Assembly (NCBI GenBank): GCA_033764435.1
Contig: JANRIX010000051.1
Span: 36,865-100,864, forward strand
DNA length: 64,000 nt
Origin: JAEUMY01 sp033764435
Lineage (GTDB): Bacteria; Pseudomonadota; Gammaproteobacteria; Burkholderiales; Usitatibacteraceae
Direction of reading: 5' to 3'
Part shown: positions 42,397-50,823 of the stretch, one piece after another
Position numbering within the stretch: the first letter of the stretch is position 1
How the letters are laid out: the number at the start of each line of letters is the position of its first letter
The notes under the pieces: generated by a model
Seen by the model: only the letters and a program-made list of their open reading frames with translations
The model's database searches: none
What the model was told of the DNA's origin: nothing
Program-made: the position numbers and the translations under genes

Positions 42397-44829
42397 ATGA
42401 AGCGCTGGCTACGACGAATCGGTCTTTCTCTCGCGGCGCTTCTGATGCTGGTGGTTGTCCTCCTGGCCGCGGCCTGGGTTTATCTGCGGCAGTCGTTGCC
42501 TGATTACCAGGGTGAAGTGAAACTCGCCGGTCTCGCAGGGCCGGTTGAAGTCGTCCGCGATGAGCATGCCGTGCCGCACATTCAGGCGGGCAGTTGGGAT
42601 GATGCCTGGTTTGCGCTGGGCTATGTGCATGCCCAGGACCGTCTTTGGCAGATGGAGATGAACCGGCGCATCGCGTCCGGCCGGGTGGCAGAAGTCGTCG
42701 GTGAGCGCGGCCTGGAAATCGACAAGTTCATGCGCACGTTGGGCATGCGCCGCGTCGCTGAGGAGAATGCCAAGGCGCTTGCGCCCGAGACCCGCCGCGG
42801 CATGGAACGCTATTCAGCGGGCGTCAATGCCTTTCTGAGTACCCGCAAGGGACCCTTGCCGCCGGAGTTCGTGATCTTCGGCATCTCGCCGGAACCGTGG
42901 TCGGTGGTCGACTCCATCGCCTGGGGCAAGATGATGCAGTGGGATCTGTCCGGAAATTGGCGCGGCGAACTGTTCCGCCTCCGGTTGTCGTCGCGCTTGT
43001 CGCCATCGCAGATCGCGGAGTTCCTGCCGCCCTATCGCGGGGATGCCTTCAACGTGTTGCCCGAGCTGAAGACGCTGCATGCCGCTGCCGAGGACCTGAG
43101 CGAGATCGCGGACAAACTGGCGCAGGCAGTGCCCGCCGCCCCCGAGCACGCGGTGGGTTCCAACAACTGGGTCGTGGCCGGGGCGCGTTCGGCGTCCGGC
43201 AAACCGCTGCTGGCCAATGATCCGCACCTGGGATTGTCCGCACCTGCCATTTGGTACTTCGCGCATCTCGGCGTGAAGGGCGAGAACCTGATCGGCGCAA
43301 CCTTTCCCGGCGTGCCCAGCATCGTGCTCGGGCGCAATGACCACATCGCCTGGGGCGTGACCAACACGGGTCCGGATGTGCAGGACTTGTACCTGGAAAA
43401 ACTCGACGAGAAGGACGCAGCCAGCTACGTCGCACCCGATGGGCCGCGCAGATTCAGCATTCGGGAAGAAAAAATCAATGTGCGTGGCGGCGAAGCAGTC
43501 ACGATCAAGGTGCGCGAAACGCGCAATGGACCGGTGATTTCCGATGTCGTCGCCAGTGCAGGCACTGCCGCGCCCAAGGGTCATGTGCTGAGTTTCCGCT
43601 GGACGGCGCTCATGCCTGACGATGCATTGGCCAATGCCAGCCATCGCCTGCAATTCGCCCGCGACTGGAATGGCTTTCGCGAATCGCTTCGCGAGTTCCA
43701 CGGCCCGCAGCAGAGCTTCGTCTACGCTGACGTGCAGGGCAACATCGGCTTCATCGCCCCGGGCCGCATCCCAATGCGTGCGAAAGAAAATGCACTGCAA
43801 GGCCTGGCGCCCGCGCCGGGCTGGGATGCGCGCTACGACTGGAAGGGGTTCATTCCTTTTGAGGAGTTGCCGCAGGCCTATAACCCGGCAGAGGGCATGG
43901 TGGTGACGGCCAATCACAAGATCGTCCCACGCGAATATTCGCACCACATCGCATTCGACTGGGCCACGCCGCATCGTGCGGACAGGATCCGCGCGCAACT
44001 CGTTGGTAGCGAGAAACATGACCTGAAGAGCTTTGCCAATCTCCAGGGCGATGTGGTGTCGCTGTCCGCGCGGGAGTTGCTGCCTCTGATGTTGGGCAGT
44101 GCGCAATCTTCCGAGCGGGCCAAGCGCTGGCAGGAGCGTCTGAAGGCATGGAATGCGGATCTCGCCGCGGAGCGCGCCGAGCCGCTGGTCTACTGGGCAT
44201 GGTGGCGCGAACTCACGCGCCTCGTGTATGCCGACGAGCTGGGCCCGGTGTTGTTCCGCGACGCCTGGGAGGCGAGGGTGAGTTTCATGAAGGCGGTGCT
44301 CGAAGACGCGCCTGGCGCGGATAGGACGTCGCATTCGCGTTGGTGCGACAACATCGAGACGCCGGCCAAGGAGTCCTGTGCGTCCCTGCTGGCGCAGTCG
44401 TTGGAGTTGGCCCTGGCAGACCTTGACAAACGCTTCGGCGCCGACGAATCTGCCTGGCGTTGGGGTGACGCGCATTTTGCCCACTCGGAGCATCGGCCGC
44501 TGGGTGGTGTACCCGTGCTGGATCGCCTTGCGAATATTCGCGTACCCACCGGCGGTGACGGCTACACGGTCAATGCCGCCGCGAACCGCATCGGCAACGC
44601 CGCGATGCCCTATGCCAATCGTCATGCGGCCAGTCTGCGTGCGATTTACGACCTGTCCGATCTCGACCGATCACGCTTCATGCACTCCACCGGCCAGTCG
44701 GGCAATCCGCTGTCCCCGTGGTATGCGCATTTCGCACTGCCCTGGTCCCGGAACGAGAGCGTGCCCATGACCACGCGGAAGAGCGAATTCGAGAAAGATG
44801 CGATCGGTACGCTGCGGCTGGTGCCCTAA
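42397..44829 (+). CDS. Penicillin acylase family (Ntn-hydrolase) protein, membrane-anchored
   Basis: 810 residues. One N-terminal hydrophobic helix (about 11-29) suggests an uncleaved anchor with the enzyme in the periplasm. The autoproteolytic site and nucleophile are Gly254-Ser255 in AVGSNNWVV; cleavage there would give an alpha chain and a beta chain starting with Ser. Later LLANDPHLGLS and the VTNTGPDVQDLY segment match the family. Substrates can be beta-lactams, acyl-homoserine lactones or other amides; the sequence does not decide. Two palindrome copies lie inside. It converges on kup with a 14-base gap. Confidence 0.88.
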   Translation: MKRWLRRIGLSLAALLMLVVVLLAAAWVYLRQSLPDYQGEVKLAGLAGPVEVVRDEHAVPHIQAGSWDDAWFALGYVHAQDRLWQMEMNRRIASGRVAEVVGERGLEIDKFMRTLGMRRVAEENAKALAPETRRGMERYSAGVNAFLSTRKGPLPPEFVIFGISPEPWSVVDSIAWGKMMQWDLSGNWRGELFRLRLSSRLSPSQIAEFLPPYRGDAFNVLPELKTLHAAAEDLSEIADKLAQAVPAAPEHAVGSNNWVVAGARSASGKPLLANDPHLGLSAPAIWYFAHLGVKGENLIGATFPGVPSIVLGRNDHIAWGVTNTGPDVQDLYLEKLDEKDAASYVAPDGPRRFSIREEKINVRGGEAVTIKVRETRNGPVISDVVASAGTAAPKGHVLSFRWTALMPDDALANASHRLQFARDWNGFRESLREFHGPQQSFVYADVQGNIGFIAPGRIPMRAKENALQGLAPAPGWDARYDWKGFIPFEELPQAYNPAEGMVVTANHKIVPREYSHHIAFDWATPHRADRIRAQLVGSEKHDLKSFANLQGDVVSLSARELLPLMLGSAQSSERAKRWQERLKAWNADLAAERAEPLVYWAWWRELTRLVYADELGPVLFRDAWEARVSFMKAVLEDAPGADRTSHSRWCDNIETPAKESCASLLAQSLELALADLDKRFGADESAWRWGDAHFAHSEHRPLGGVPVLDRLANIRVPTGGDGYTVNAAANRIGNAAMPYANRHAASLRAIYDLSDLDRSRFMHSTGQSGNPLSPWYAHFALPWSRNESVPMTTRKSEFEKDAIGTLRLVP
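43931..43942. repeat. Iterated palindrome GCGAATATTCGC (in acylase gene)
   Basis: Exact copy, C/A flanks; reads Glu-Tyr-Ser. Confidence 0.95.
44530..44541. repeat. Iterated palindrome GCGAATATTCGC (in acylase gene)
   Basis: Exact copy, T/G flanks; reads Ala-Asn-Ile-Arg, 599 bases from the previous copy. Confidence 0.95.
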
Positions 44830-44843
44830 CGCGTCCGGGTCGG

Positions 44844-46715
44844 TCAGATCTCAACCTGCGTGCCCAGCTCGACCACGCGATTCGACGGAATCTTGAAATA
44901 GTCGGCGGCCTTGGCCGCAAGGTGCGACATCCAGATGAACAGATGCTCGCGCCACACTGCCATGCCCTCGCCGGGTGCGGAGATGATGGTCTCGCGGTTG
45001 ACGAAGAAGGACGTCTCCATCAGATCGAATGACAGCTTCTGCAGTCGGCAGTCCGACAGCAGCGCCGGCACGTTGGGCGTTTCCTTGAAGCCGTAGTGCC
45101 CGGTGATGCGCCAGAATCCGTGGCCCAGGTCTTCGATCCAGACATAGTCTTCCTTGGGTACGTACGGAATGTCCTCGGTCTTCATGGAGAGGATCACCAC
45201 GCGCTCGTGCAGCACCTTGTTGTGTTTCAGGTTGTGCAGCAGCGCATTGGGGACGCCATCCGGCGATACCGTCATGAAGACGCCGGTACCTTCCACCCGG
45301 ACGGGTGCGCTCTCCGCCATGCCCTCGATGAACATCTTCAACGGGATGACGCCTTCGTTGTTGCGCCGCCTGAGAATTTCTCGGCCGCGGCACCACGTGC
45401 TCATGAGCGTGAAGATGACCGCGCCCAGCACCATCGGGAACCAGCCGCCGTCAGCGAACTTGAGCAGGCAGGCTGACAGGAACATGAGGTCGTTGGCGAC
45501 GATGATCGCGGTCAGCCCCAGCGCGAAGGCGCCATTCCAGCGCCAGATGCGGGTCATCACCACGTACAGCAGAAGCGTGTCGATCAGCATGGTGAAGGTG
45601 ACCGCAATGCCGTAGGCGCCCGCCAGGTTGCTCGAGCTCTTGAAGCCCAGCACCAGCGCCACGATGACCAGCAGCATGAACCAGTTGATGAACGGCACGT
45701 AGATCTGGCCCATCGCCTTCTCATTGGTGAAGCTGATGGCGAAGCGCGGCAGATAACCGAGCTGGATCGCCTGCTTGGTCAGGCTGAACGCGCCGGTGAT
45801 CACCGCTTGCGATGCGATGACCGTGGCAGCTGCTGCCAGCGCGATCAGTGGCAGCAGCGCCCACTGTGGCGCCATGAGATAGAAGGGGTTCTTGACGGCG
45901 GCGGGATCGGCCAGCATCAACGCGCCCTGGCCGAAGTAGTTGATCAGCAGCGCCGGCCAGACCAGGAAGAACCAGCCCATGCGGATGGGTCGCTTGCCGA
46001 AGTGGCCCATGTCGGCATACAGCGCCTCGCCGCCTGTCACGCAGAGCACCACGGCGCCCAGCGTCACGAAGGCGGCGAACTGATGCTCAAGCAGAAACGC
46101 GAAGCTGTACTGCGGATGGATGGCCGCCAACACTTGCGGATTCTTCACCACCTGCAAAATGCCGAGCAGCGCAAGCACGGAGAACCACAACACCATCGTG
46201 GGCCCGAAGAACCGGCCGATGGCACCCGTGCCGTGCTTCTGGATGGCGAAGAGTCCCACCAGGATGCCCACCGCAATGGGCAGGACGAATTTCTCCAGCG
46301 TCGGCGCATACAGCGAAAGCCCTTCAACCGCCGACATCACCGACATCGCCGGCGTGATCACGGCGTCGCCATAAAACATGGCCGCGCCAAAGATGCCGAG
46401 AACGGTCACCAGCCAGCGTCCTCGCGAGCCGGAATAGAAGCAGCGTTGCGCCAGCGCGGTCAGCGCGAGGATGCCGCCTTCGCCCTTATTGTCCGCGCGC
46501 ATCATGAAGACGAGGTACTTCACGATCACCAGCGTCATCAGCGACCAGAACATCAGCGACAGGATGCCGAGCACCGTACCCTCGTTCAGCGGGATGCCAT
46601 GGTGGGGGCTGAAGGATTCCTTCAGTGCATACAGCGGGCTGGTCCCGATGTCGCCGAAGACCACACCAATCGCGCCGATGGTCAGGGCGCCCAGCTTCTT
46701 GTCAGGCGCGTTCAT
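44844..46715 (-). CDS. kup: Low-affinity potassium transporter Kup
   Basis: KUP/HAK/KT family K+/H+ symporter of the inner membrane; 623 residues, about 12 helices in the first 440 residues followed by a cytoplasmic domain. The N-terminal signature GVVFGDIGTSPLYALKES is clear. Minus strand, between a convergent hydrolase and a divergent tRNA. Confidence 0.95.
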   Translation of the reverse strand: MNAPDKKLGALTIGAIGVVFGDIGTSPLYALKESFSPHHGIPLNEGTVLGILSLMFWSLMTLVIVKYLVFMMRADNKGEGGILALTALAQRCFYSGSRGRWLVTVLGIFGAAMFYGDAVITPAMSVMSAVEGLSLYAPTLEKFVLPIAVGILVGLFAIQKHGTGAIGRFFGPTMVLWFSVLALLGILQVVKNPQVLAAIHPQYSFAFLLEHQFAAFVTLGAVVLCVTGGEALYADMGHFGKRPIRMGWFFLVWPALLINYFGQGALMLADPAAVKNPFYLMAPQWALLPLIALAAAATVIASQAVITGAFSLTKQAIQLGYLPRFAISFTNEKAMGQIYVPFINWFMLLVIVALVLGFKSSSNLAGAYGIAVTFTMLIDTLLLYVVMTRIWRWNGAFALGLTAIIVANDLMFLSACLLKFADGGWFPMVLGAVIFTLMSTWCRGREILRRRNNEGVIPLKMFIEGMAESAPVRVEGTGVFMTVSPDGVPNALLHNLKHNKVLHERVVILSMKTEDIPYVPKEDYVWIEDLGHGFWRITGHYGFKETPNVPALLSDCRLQKLSFDLMETSFFVNRETIISAPGEGMAVWREHLFIWMSHLAAKAADYFKIPSNRVVELGTQVEI

Positions 46716-46890
46716 GGCGACCTCGCGGCAGGCGAGGGAATGACATCCGGGAATGAGTGGCCGGGTCGGCGGCCGATGGCAGGATCAAAATGCGGGGTTG
46801 ACGGCTTTGAGAGGCGCAAAGGATAAATCTTTTGCACTGCACAATCAAACAGCCGCAGGCGCAGGGCTGCACCACATTCACGATAAGCCC
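46716..46890. other. Non-coding upstream region of kup
   Basis: 175 bases without a credible gene. On the minus strand it must hold the kup promoter and leader, but I see no convincing -35/-10 pair or known riboswitch. Part is A+T-richer than the surroundings (around 46820-46850). Confidence 0.4.
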
Positions 46891-46920
46891 TTGACGCAAA
46901 AAGCCCGATTCAAGGATAAT
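46891..46920 (+). promoter_or_regulatory. Sigma-70 promoter for the CAT-anticodon tRNA
   Basis: TTGACG (46891-46896), 18-base spacer, GATAAT (46915-46920), about 40 bases before the tRNA. A GCGCGG G+C-rich discriminator follows the -10, as usual for stable RNA promoters under stringent control. Confidence 0.75.
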
Positions 46921-46959
46921 GCGCGGCTCTGCGGTGCAGTCCTTGCCAGCCAGAACCGT

Positions 46960-47035
46960 GGCGAATTAGCTCAGTGGTTAGAGCAGCGGAATCATAATCC
47001 GTTGGTCCGGGGTTCAAATCCCTGATTCGCCACCA
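46960..47035 (+). tRNA. tRNA with CAT anticodon (Met or Ile2)
   Basis: Complete cloverleaf with encoded CCA. Acceptor GGCGAAT/ATTCGCC, D-arm AGCTCAGTGGTTAGAGCA, anticodon stem GCGGA/TCCGT with loop ATCATAA, T-arm CGGGG-TTCAAAT-CCCTG. It is not an initiator tRNA, since the 1-72 pair is a normal G-C. The D-loop and variable region (TTGGTC) resemble tRNA-Ile2, whose C34 is changed to lysidine, but elongator tRNA-Met cannot be excluded. Confidence 0.93.
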
Positions 47036-47087
47036 CTTCCCTTTCTCTCTTCTGCCCGGTCTACGAACCGCGATCCAGGAGTCCAAG

Positions 47088-48461
47088 ATGTCTTCCCTGC
47101 CTCCCTCCGCGCCCAAGAAGGTCTTCATCCGCACGTTCGGGTGCCAGATGAACGAGTACGACTCGGACAAGATGGCTGATGTGCTGCATGTTCAGGAAGG
47201 CTACGAGAAGACCAGCTCCGCCGAGGATGCCGACGTCATCCTGTTCAACACCTGCTCGGTGCGCGAAAAGGCGGAAGACAAGATGTTCAGCGATCTTGGT
47301 CGACTGAAGGAATTGAAACGGGCCAAGCCCGGACTCCTCATCGGCATCGGCGGCTGCATTGCCAGCCAGGAGGGCGAGGCCATCGTCAAGCGGGCGCCGC
47401 ATGTGGATCTGGTGTTCGGCCCGCAAACCCTGCACCGCCTGCCCGAGATGATCAGGGCCCAGCGCAAGACTGGCCGGGCGCAGGTGGATATTTCTTTTCC
47501 GGAGGTCGAGAAGTTCGACAATCTCCCGCCCGCGCGCATCGAAGGGCCGTCGGCTTTCGTCTCCATCATGGAAGGCTGCAGCAAGTACTGCAGCTTCTGC
47601 GTGGTGCCCTACACCCGCGGCGAGGAAATCTCGCGCCCGTTCGAAAGCGTCATGGCGGAAATCACCGACCTCGCTGCCCGCGGCGTGAAAGAGGTCACGC
47701 TGCTGGGCCAGAACGTCAATGCCTACGTTGGCGAGATGGAGGATGGTGAGCGAGCTGACTATGCTCTGCTGCTCGCCGCCGTTTCGAATATTCGCGGTAT
47801 CGAGCGCATCCGCTACACCACCTCGCATCCGCTGGAGTTCAACCAGCGGCTCATCGACGCCTATGGCCGCATTCCCAAGCTGGTGTCGCAATTGCACCTG
47901 CCGGTGCAGTCCGGATCGGATCGCGTGCTCGCCGCCATGAAGCGCGGCTACACGGCCATGGAGTTCAAATCCATCGTCCGTCGCCTGCGCGCTGTGCGTC
48001 CCGGCATATCCATATCCAGTGACTTCATCGTCGGCTTTCCTGGCGAGACTGAGGCCGATTTCGAACAGACTATGAAACTGGTCGAGGACATCGGCTTCGA
48101 CGGCAGCTTCAGCTTTGTCTACAGCCGCCGTCCGGGCACGCCTGCGGCCAGCCTGCATGACGACACGCCGCAGGAGGTGAAGTTGAAGCGTCTGCAACGG
48201 CTGCAGAAATTGCTGGAAGAGCAGACGTTTGCAGTGTCCCGCGCCATGGAAGGCACGACGCAACGCGTGCTGGTCGAGGGCCGTGCCCGCAAGGATGCCT
48301 CCGAGCTTTCGGGACGCACGGACAACAATCGCGTGGTCAACTTTCCGGGGCCGGAGCGGCTCATCGGCAACTTTGTCGAGGTCACCATCACTCGCGCGCT
48401 GCCGCATTCGCTGCGCGGCGAGATCGTCACGCGCGACATCGTGAGCGGGGCCATCGCTTGA
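47088..48461 (+). CDS. miaB: tRNA-2-methylthio-N6-dimethylallyladenosine synthase
   Basis: Radical-SAM methylthiotransferase acting on A37 of tRNAs reading UNN codons. 457 residues: N-terminal cluster cysteines in FGCQMNEYDS, FNTCSVREKA and GIGGCIAS; radical-SAM motif CSKYCSFC; C-terminal TRAM domain. First gene of the miaB-phoH-ybeY-corC-lnt unit. Confidence 0.97.
   Translation: MSSLPPSAPKKVFIRTFGCQMNEYDSDKMADVLHVQEGYEKTSSAEDADVILFNTCSVREKAEDKMFSDLGRLKELKRAKPGLLIGIGGCIASQEGEAIVKRAPHVDLVFGPQTLHRLPEMIRAQRKTGRAQVDISFPEVEKFDNLPPARIEGPSAFVSIMEGCSKYCSFCVVPYTRGEEISRPFESVMAEITDLAARGVKEVTLLGQNVNAYVGEMEDGERADYALLLAAVSNIRGIERIRYTTSHPLEFNQRLIDAYGRIPKLVSQLHLPVQSGSDRVLAAMKRGYTAMEFKSIVRRLRAVRPGISISSDFIVGFPGETEADFEQTMKLVEDIGFDGSFSFVYSRRPGTPAASLHDDTPQEVKLKRLQRLQKLLEEQTFAVSRAMEGTTQRVLVEGRARKDASELSGRTDNNRVVNFPGPERLIGNFVEVTITRALPHSLRGEIVTRDIVSGAIA
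47784..47795. repeat. One-mismatch variant of the iterated palindrome (TCGAATATTCGC)
   Basis: In miaB; first base differs. It keeps Ser-Asn-Ile-Arg in the same phase as the Ala-Asn-Ile-Arg copies. Confidence 0.6.
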
Positions 48462-49426
48462 AATCCACCGCGCGCGAAGTCAGTTTCACCCCGGTGGACA
48501 ATCGCCGCCTCGCCGCGCTCTGCGGCGCGCTCGATGAAAATCTGAAGCAGATCGAAACCGCACTGGATGTGGCGATTTCCCGGCGGGGTGAGCGTTTCTC
48601 CGTCGCCGGCCAACCCGCGCAGACCGAGCTCGCCGTGCGCGCACTGGAGCGCTTCTACAAGGGCGATCCGGACGCGCTCGCCGTCGAAGACATCCAGCTG
48701 GGTCTCATCGAAATCATGCGCGGTGCGTCGCCCGAGGCGGCTGAAGGCGACGCCCAGCCCGTGCTGGCGCGCCGCCCTGACCTTCGCCCGCGCACCGAAC
48801 GCCAGGCCAAGTACATCCGCCAGATGCAGACCCACGACATCACGTTCGGCGTGGGCCCGGCGGGCACCGGCAAGACCTATCTGGCCGTGGCCTGCGCGGT
48901 GGACGCGTTCGAGCGCGACATCGTGAAGCGCATTGTCCTCACCCGGCCGGCTGTCGAGGCGGGCGAGCGGCTGGGCTTCCTGCCCGGCGATCTGTCGCAG
49001 AAAGTCGATCCGTATCTGCGTCCGCTCTATGACGCGCTGTACGACCTGCTGGGTTTCGACAAGGTCGGCAAGATGTTCGAGCGCAACCAGATCGAGGTGG
49101 CGCCGCTGGCGTTCATGCGTGGCCGCACGCTGAACCATTCCTTCATCATCCTGGACGAGGCGCAGAACACCACGCCGGAGCAGATGAAGATGTTCCTCAC
49201 CCGTATCGGCTTCGGCACGCGCGCAGTCATCACCGGCGATGTCACCCAGATCGACCTGGGTCACGGCAAGATGAGCGGACTGGTTGATGCGAAGAACGTG
49301 CTGTCCGGCGTCCGCGGCATCGGGTTCTCGGTTTTCCAGGCGGAGGATGTCGTGCGCCATCCGCTGGTGCAGGCCATTGTCAATGCCTATGACCAGCGCG
49401 GCGCCGTGCGGCCGCGCAACACCTGA
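48458..49426 (+). CDS. PhoH-like ATPase (YbeZ)
   Basis: P-loop ATPase with a KH-like N-terminal part, linked to RNA processing with YbeY. 322 residues from a TTG that overlaps the miaB stop. Walker A GPAGTGKT and Walker B IILDEAQNTTPEQMKMFLTR are characteristic. ybeY follows two bases later. Confidence 0.94.
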   Translation: MKSTAREVSFTPVDNRRLAALCGALDENLKQIETALDVAISRRGERFSVAGQPAQTELAVRALERFYKGDPDALAVEDIQLGLIEIMRGASPEAAEGDAQPVLARRPDLRPRTERQAKYIRQMQTHDITFGVGPAGTGKTYLAVACAVDAFERDIVKRIVLTRPAVEAGERLGFLPGDLSQKVDPYLRPLYDALYDLLGFDKVGKMFERNQIEVAPLAFMRGRTLNHSFIILDEAQNTTPEQMKMFLTRIGFGTRAVITGDVTQIDLGHGKMSGLVDAKNVLSGVRGIGFSVFQAEDVVRHPLVQAIVNAYDQRGAVRPRNT

Positions 49427-49428
49427 CC

Positions 49429-49890
49429 ATGCCGTCGCCGGCCTGCGAACTCGACATCCAGATCGTGAGCCGCCTGCCGGGGATTCCGAAGCCGGCTGCT
49501 TTCCGTCGCTGGGCGACACTGGCGCTGGATGCCGCGCAAAAGCGGGCCAGGCCCGCAACTGTAACCCTGCGGATCGTGAATGCGGTCGAGGGCCGCGGGC
49601 TCAACAGCGCGTTCCGGGGCAAGGATTACGCCACCAACGTGCTGACCTTCATCTATCACGAGCCACGTGCCCCACGGCTGATGGGCGATGTCGTGCTCTG
49701 TGCGCCGGTGGTTGCGGCGGAGGCGCGATTGCAGGGCAAGCGCCTCGCGGACCATTACGCCCATCTCACCCTTCACGGCCTGCTGCATCTGGCGGGCCAC
49801 GACCACGAGACGGCGCGGGAGGCTGCCCGCATGGAGGCGATCGAAACCCGGCTGCTGGCAGACCTTGGCATCGCCGACCCCTATGCGTGA
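49429..49890 (+). CDS. ybeY: Endoribonuclease YbeY
   Basis: Zinc-dependent rRNA maturation endonuclease; 153 residues. The three-histidine site HLTLHGLLHLAGHDH is intact. A conserved Arg-Gly-x-Asp-Tyr-Ala-Thr-Asn-Val-Leu stretch (FRGKDYATNVLTF) lies upstream. Confidence 0.95.
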   Translation: MPSPACELDIQIVSRLPGIPKPAAFRRWATLALDAAQKRARPATVTLRIVNAVEGRGLNSAFRGKDYATNVLTFIYHEPRAPRLMGDVVLCAPVVAAEARLQGKRLADHYAHLTLHGLLHLAGHDHETAREAARMEAIETRLLADLGIADPYA

Positions 49891-49960
49891 GACGACATGC
49901 CGCCGGGCTTTGTCATGCTGGCATGGTAGATTTAGGCATCGCATTCTCTGAAAATCCCTG

Positions 49961-50818
49961 ATGGAAGAGTCCCCCCGGCCGTCCCTGCTTGAACGCCTGT
50001 CCTCGTTGTTGCTGCGTGAGCCCGAGGACCGCGACCAGTTGATCGAGCTCCTGCATTCCGCCTTCGAGCGGCAATTGCTGGATGCCGAAGCGCTGTCCAT
50101 GATCGAAGGTGTGCTGCAGGTGTCGGAGTCCCAGGTGCGCGACGTGATGATTCCGCGCGCCCAGATGGACATGATCAACGTGGCTGACAGCCCGGAGGAG
50201 TTCATCCCCTTCGTCATCGAGACCGCGCACTCGCGCTTCCCCGTCTACGAGGACTCGAAGGACAACGTCATCGGCATCCTGTTGGCCAAGGATTTGCTGC
50301 TCTATTACTCGCGCCAGGATTTCGATGTGCGCGAGATGCTTCGGCCCGCCGTGTTCATTCCCGAGGCCAAGCGTCTCAATGTGCTGCTCAAGGAATTTCG
50401 CGCCAACCGCAACCACATCGCCATCGTTGTCGATGAATACGGTGGTGTGTCGGGTCTCATCACGATCGAGGATGTGCTGGAGCAGATCGTCGGCGACATC
50501 GAGGACGAATACGACTTCGACGAGACCGAAGACAACATCCTCCAGGACAAGACCGGCAAGTACCGCGTGAAGTCGGTGACCGAGATCGCCGATTTCAACG
50601 AGCATTTCGGCAGCAGTTTCTCCGACGAGGAATTCGATACCGTCGGCGGACTGGTGATCCGGAAATTCGGCCGCGTGCCCAAGCGCGGCGAGGTGTGCAC
50701 GCTGGAAGGCTTCACCTTTCAAGTGCTCCGCGCCGACAGCCGCAAGATTCATTCGCTGCTGGTTGATCGCGTGAAGACTGCGCCGGCGCCTGCCGTCGCG
50801 GACGCATCGCCGGACTGA
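49961..50818 (+). CDS. CorC/HlyC-type CBS-domain protein
   Basis: 285-residue cytoplasmic protein with two CBS domains (about 65-190) and a C-terminal CorC_HlyC domain (about 200-275). Key segments are VRDVMIPRAQMD and VDEYGGVSGLITIEDVLEQIVGDI, the latter written here in part. The family is implicated in Mg2+/Co2+ efflux; as in other genomes it precedes lnt. Confidence 0.92.
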   Translation: MEESPRPSLLERLSSLLLREPEDRDQLIELLHSAFERQLLDAEALSMIEGVLQVSESQVRDVMIPRAQMDMINVADSPEEFIPFVIETAHSRFPVYEDSKDNVIGILLAKDLLLYYSRQDFDVREMLRPAVFIPEAKRLNVLLKEFRANRNHIAIVVDEYGGVSGLITIEDVLEQIVGDIEDEYDFDETEDNILQDKTGKYRVKSVTEIADFNEHFGSSFSDEEFDTVGGLVIRKFGRVPKRGEVCTLEGFTFQVLRADSRKIHSLLVDRVKTAPAPAVADASPD

Positions 50819-50823
50819 TCGCG

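Noticed and set aside
42814..44625. A 603-codon minus-strand frame opposite the acylase gene
   Set aside because: Mirror frame of a gene with intact catalytic motifs; the composition is typical of a codon-bias shadow.
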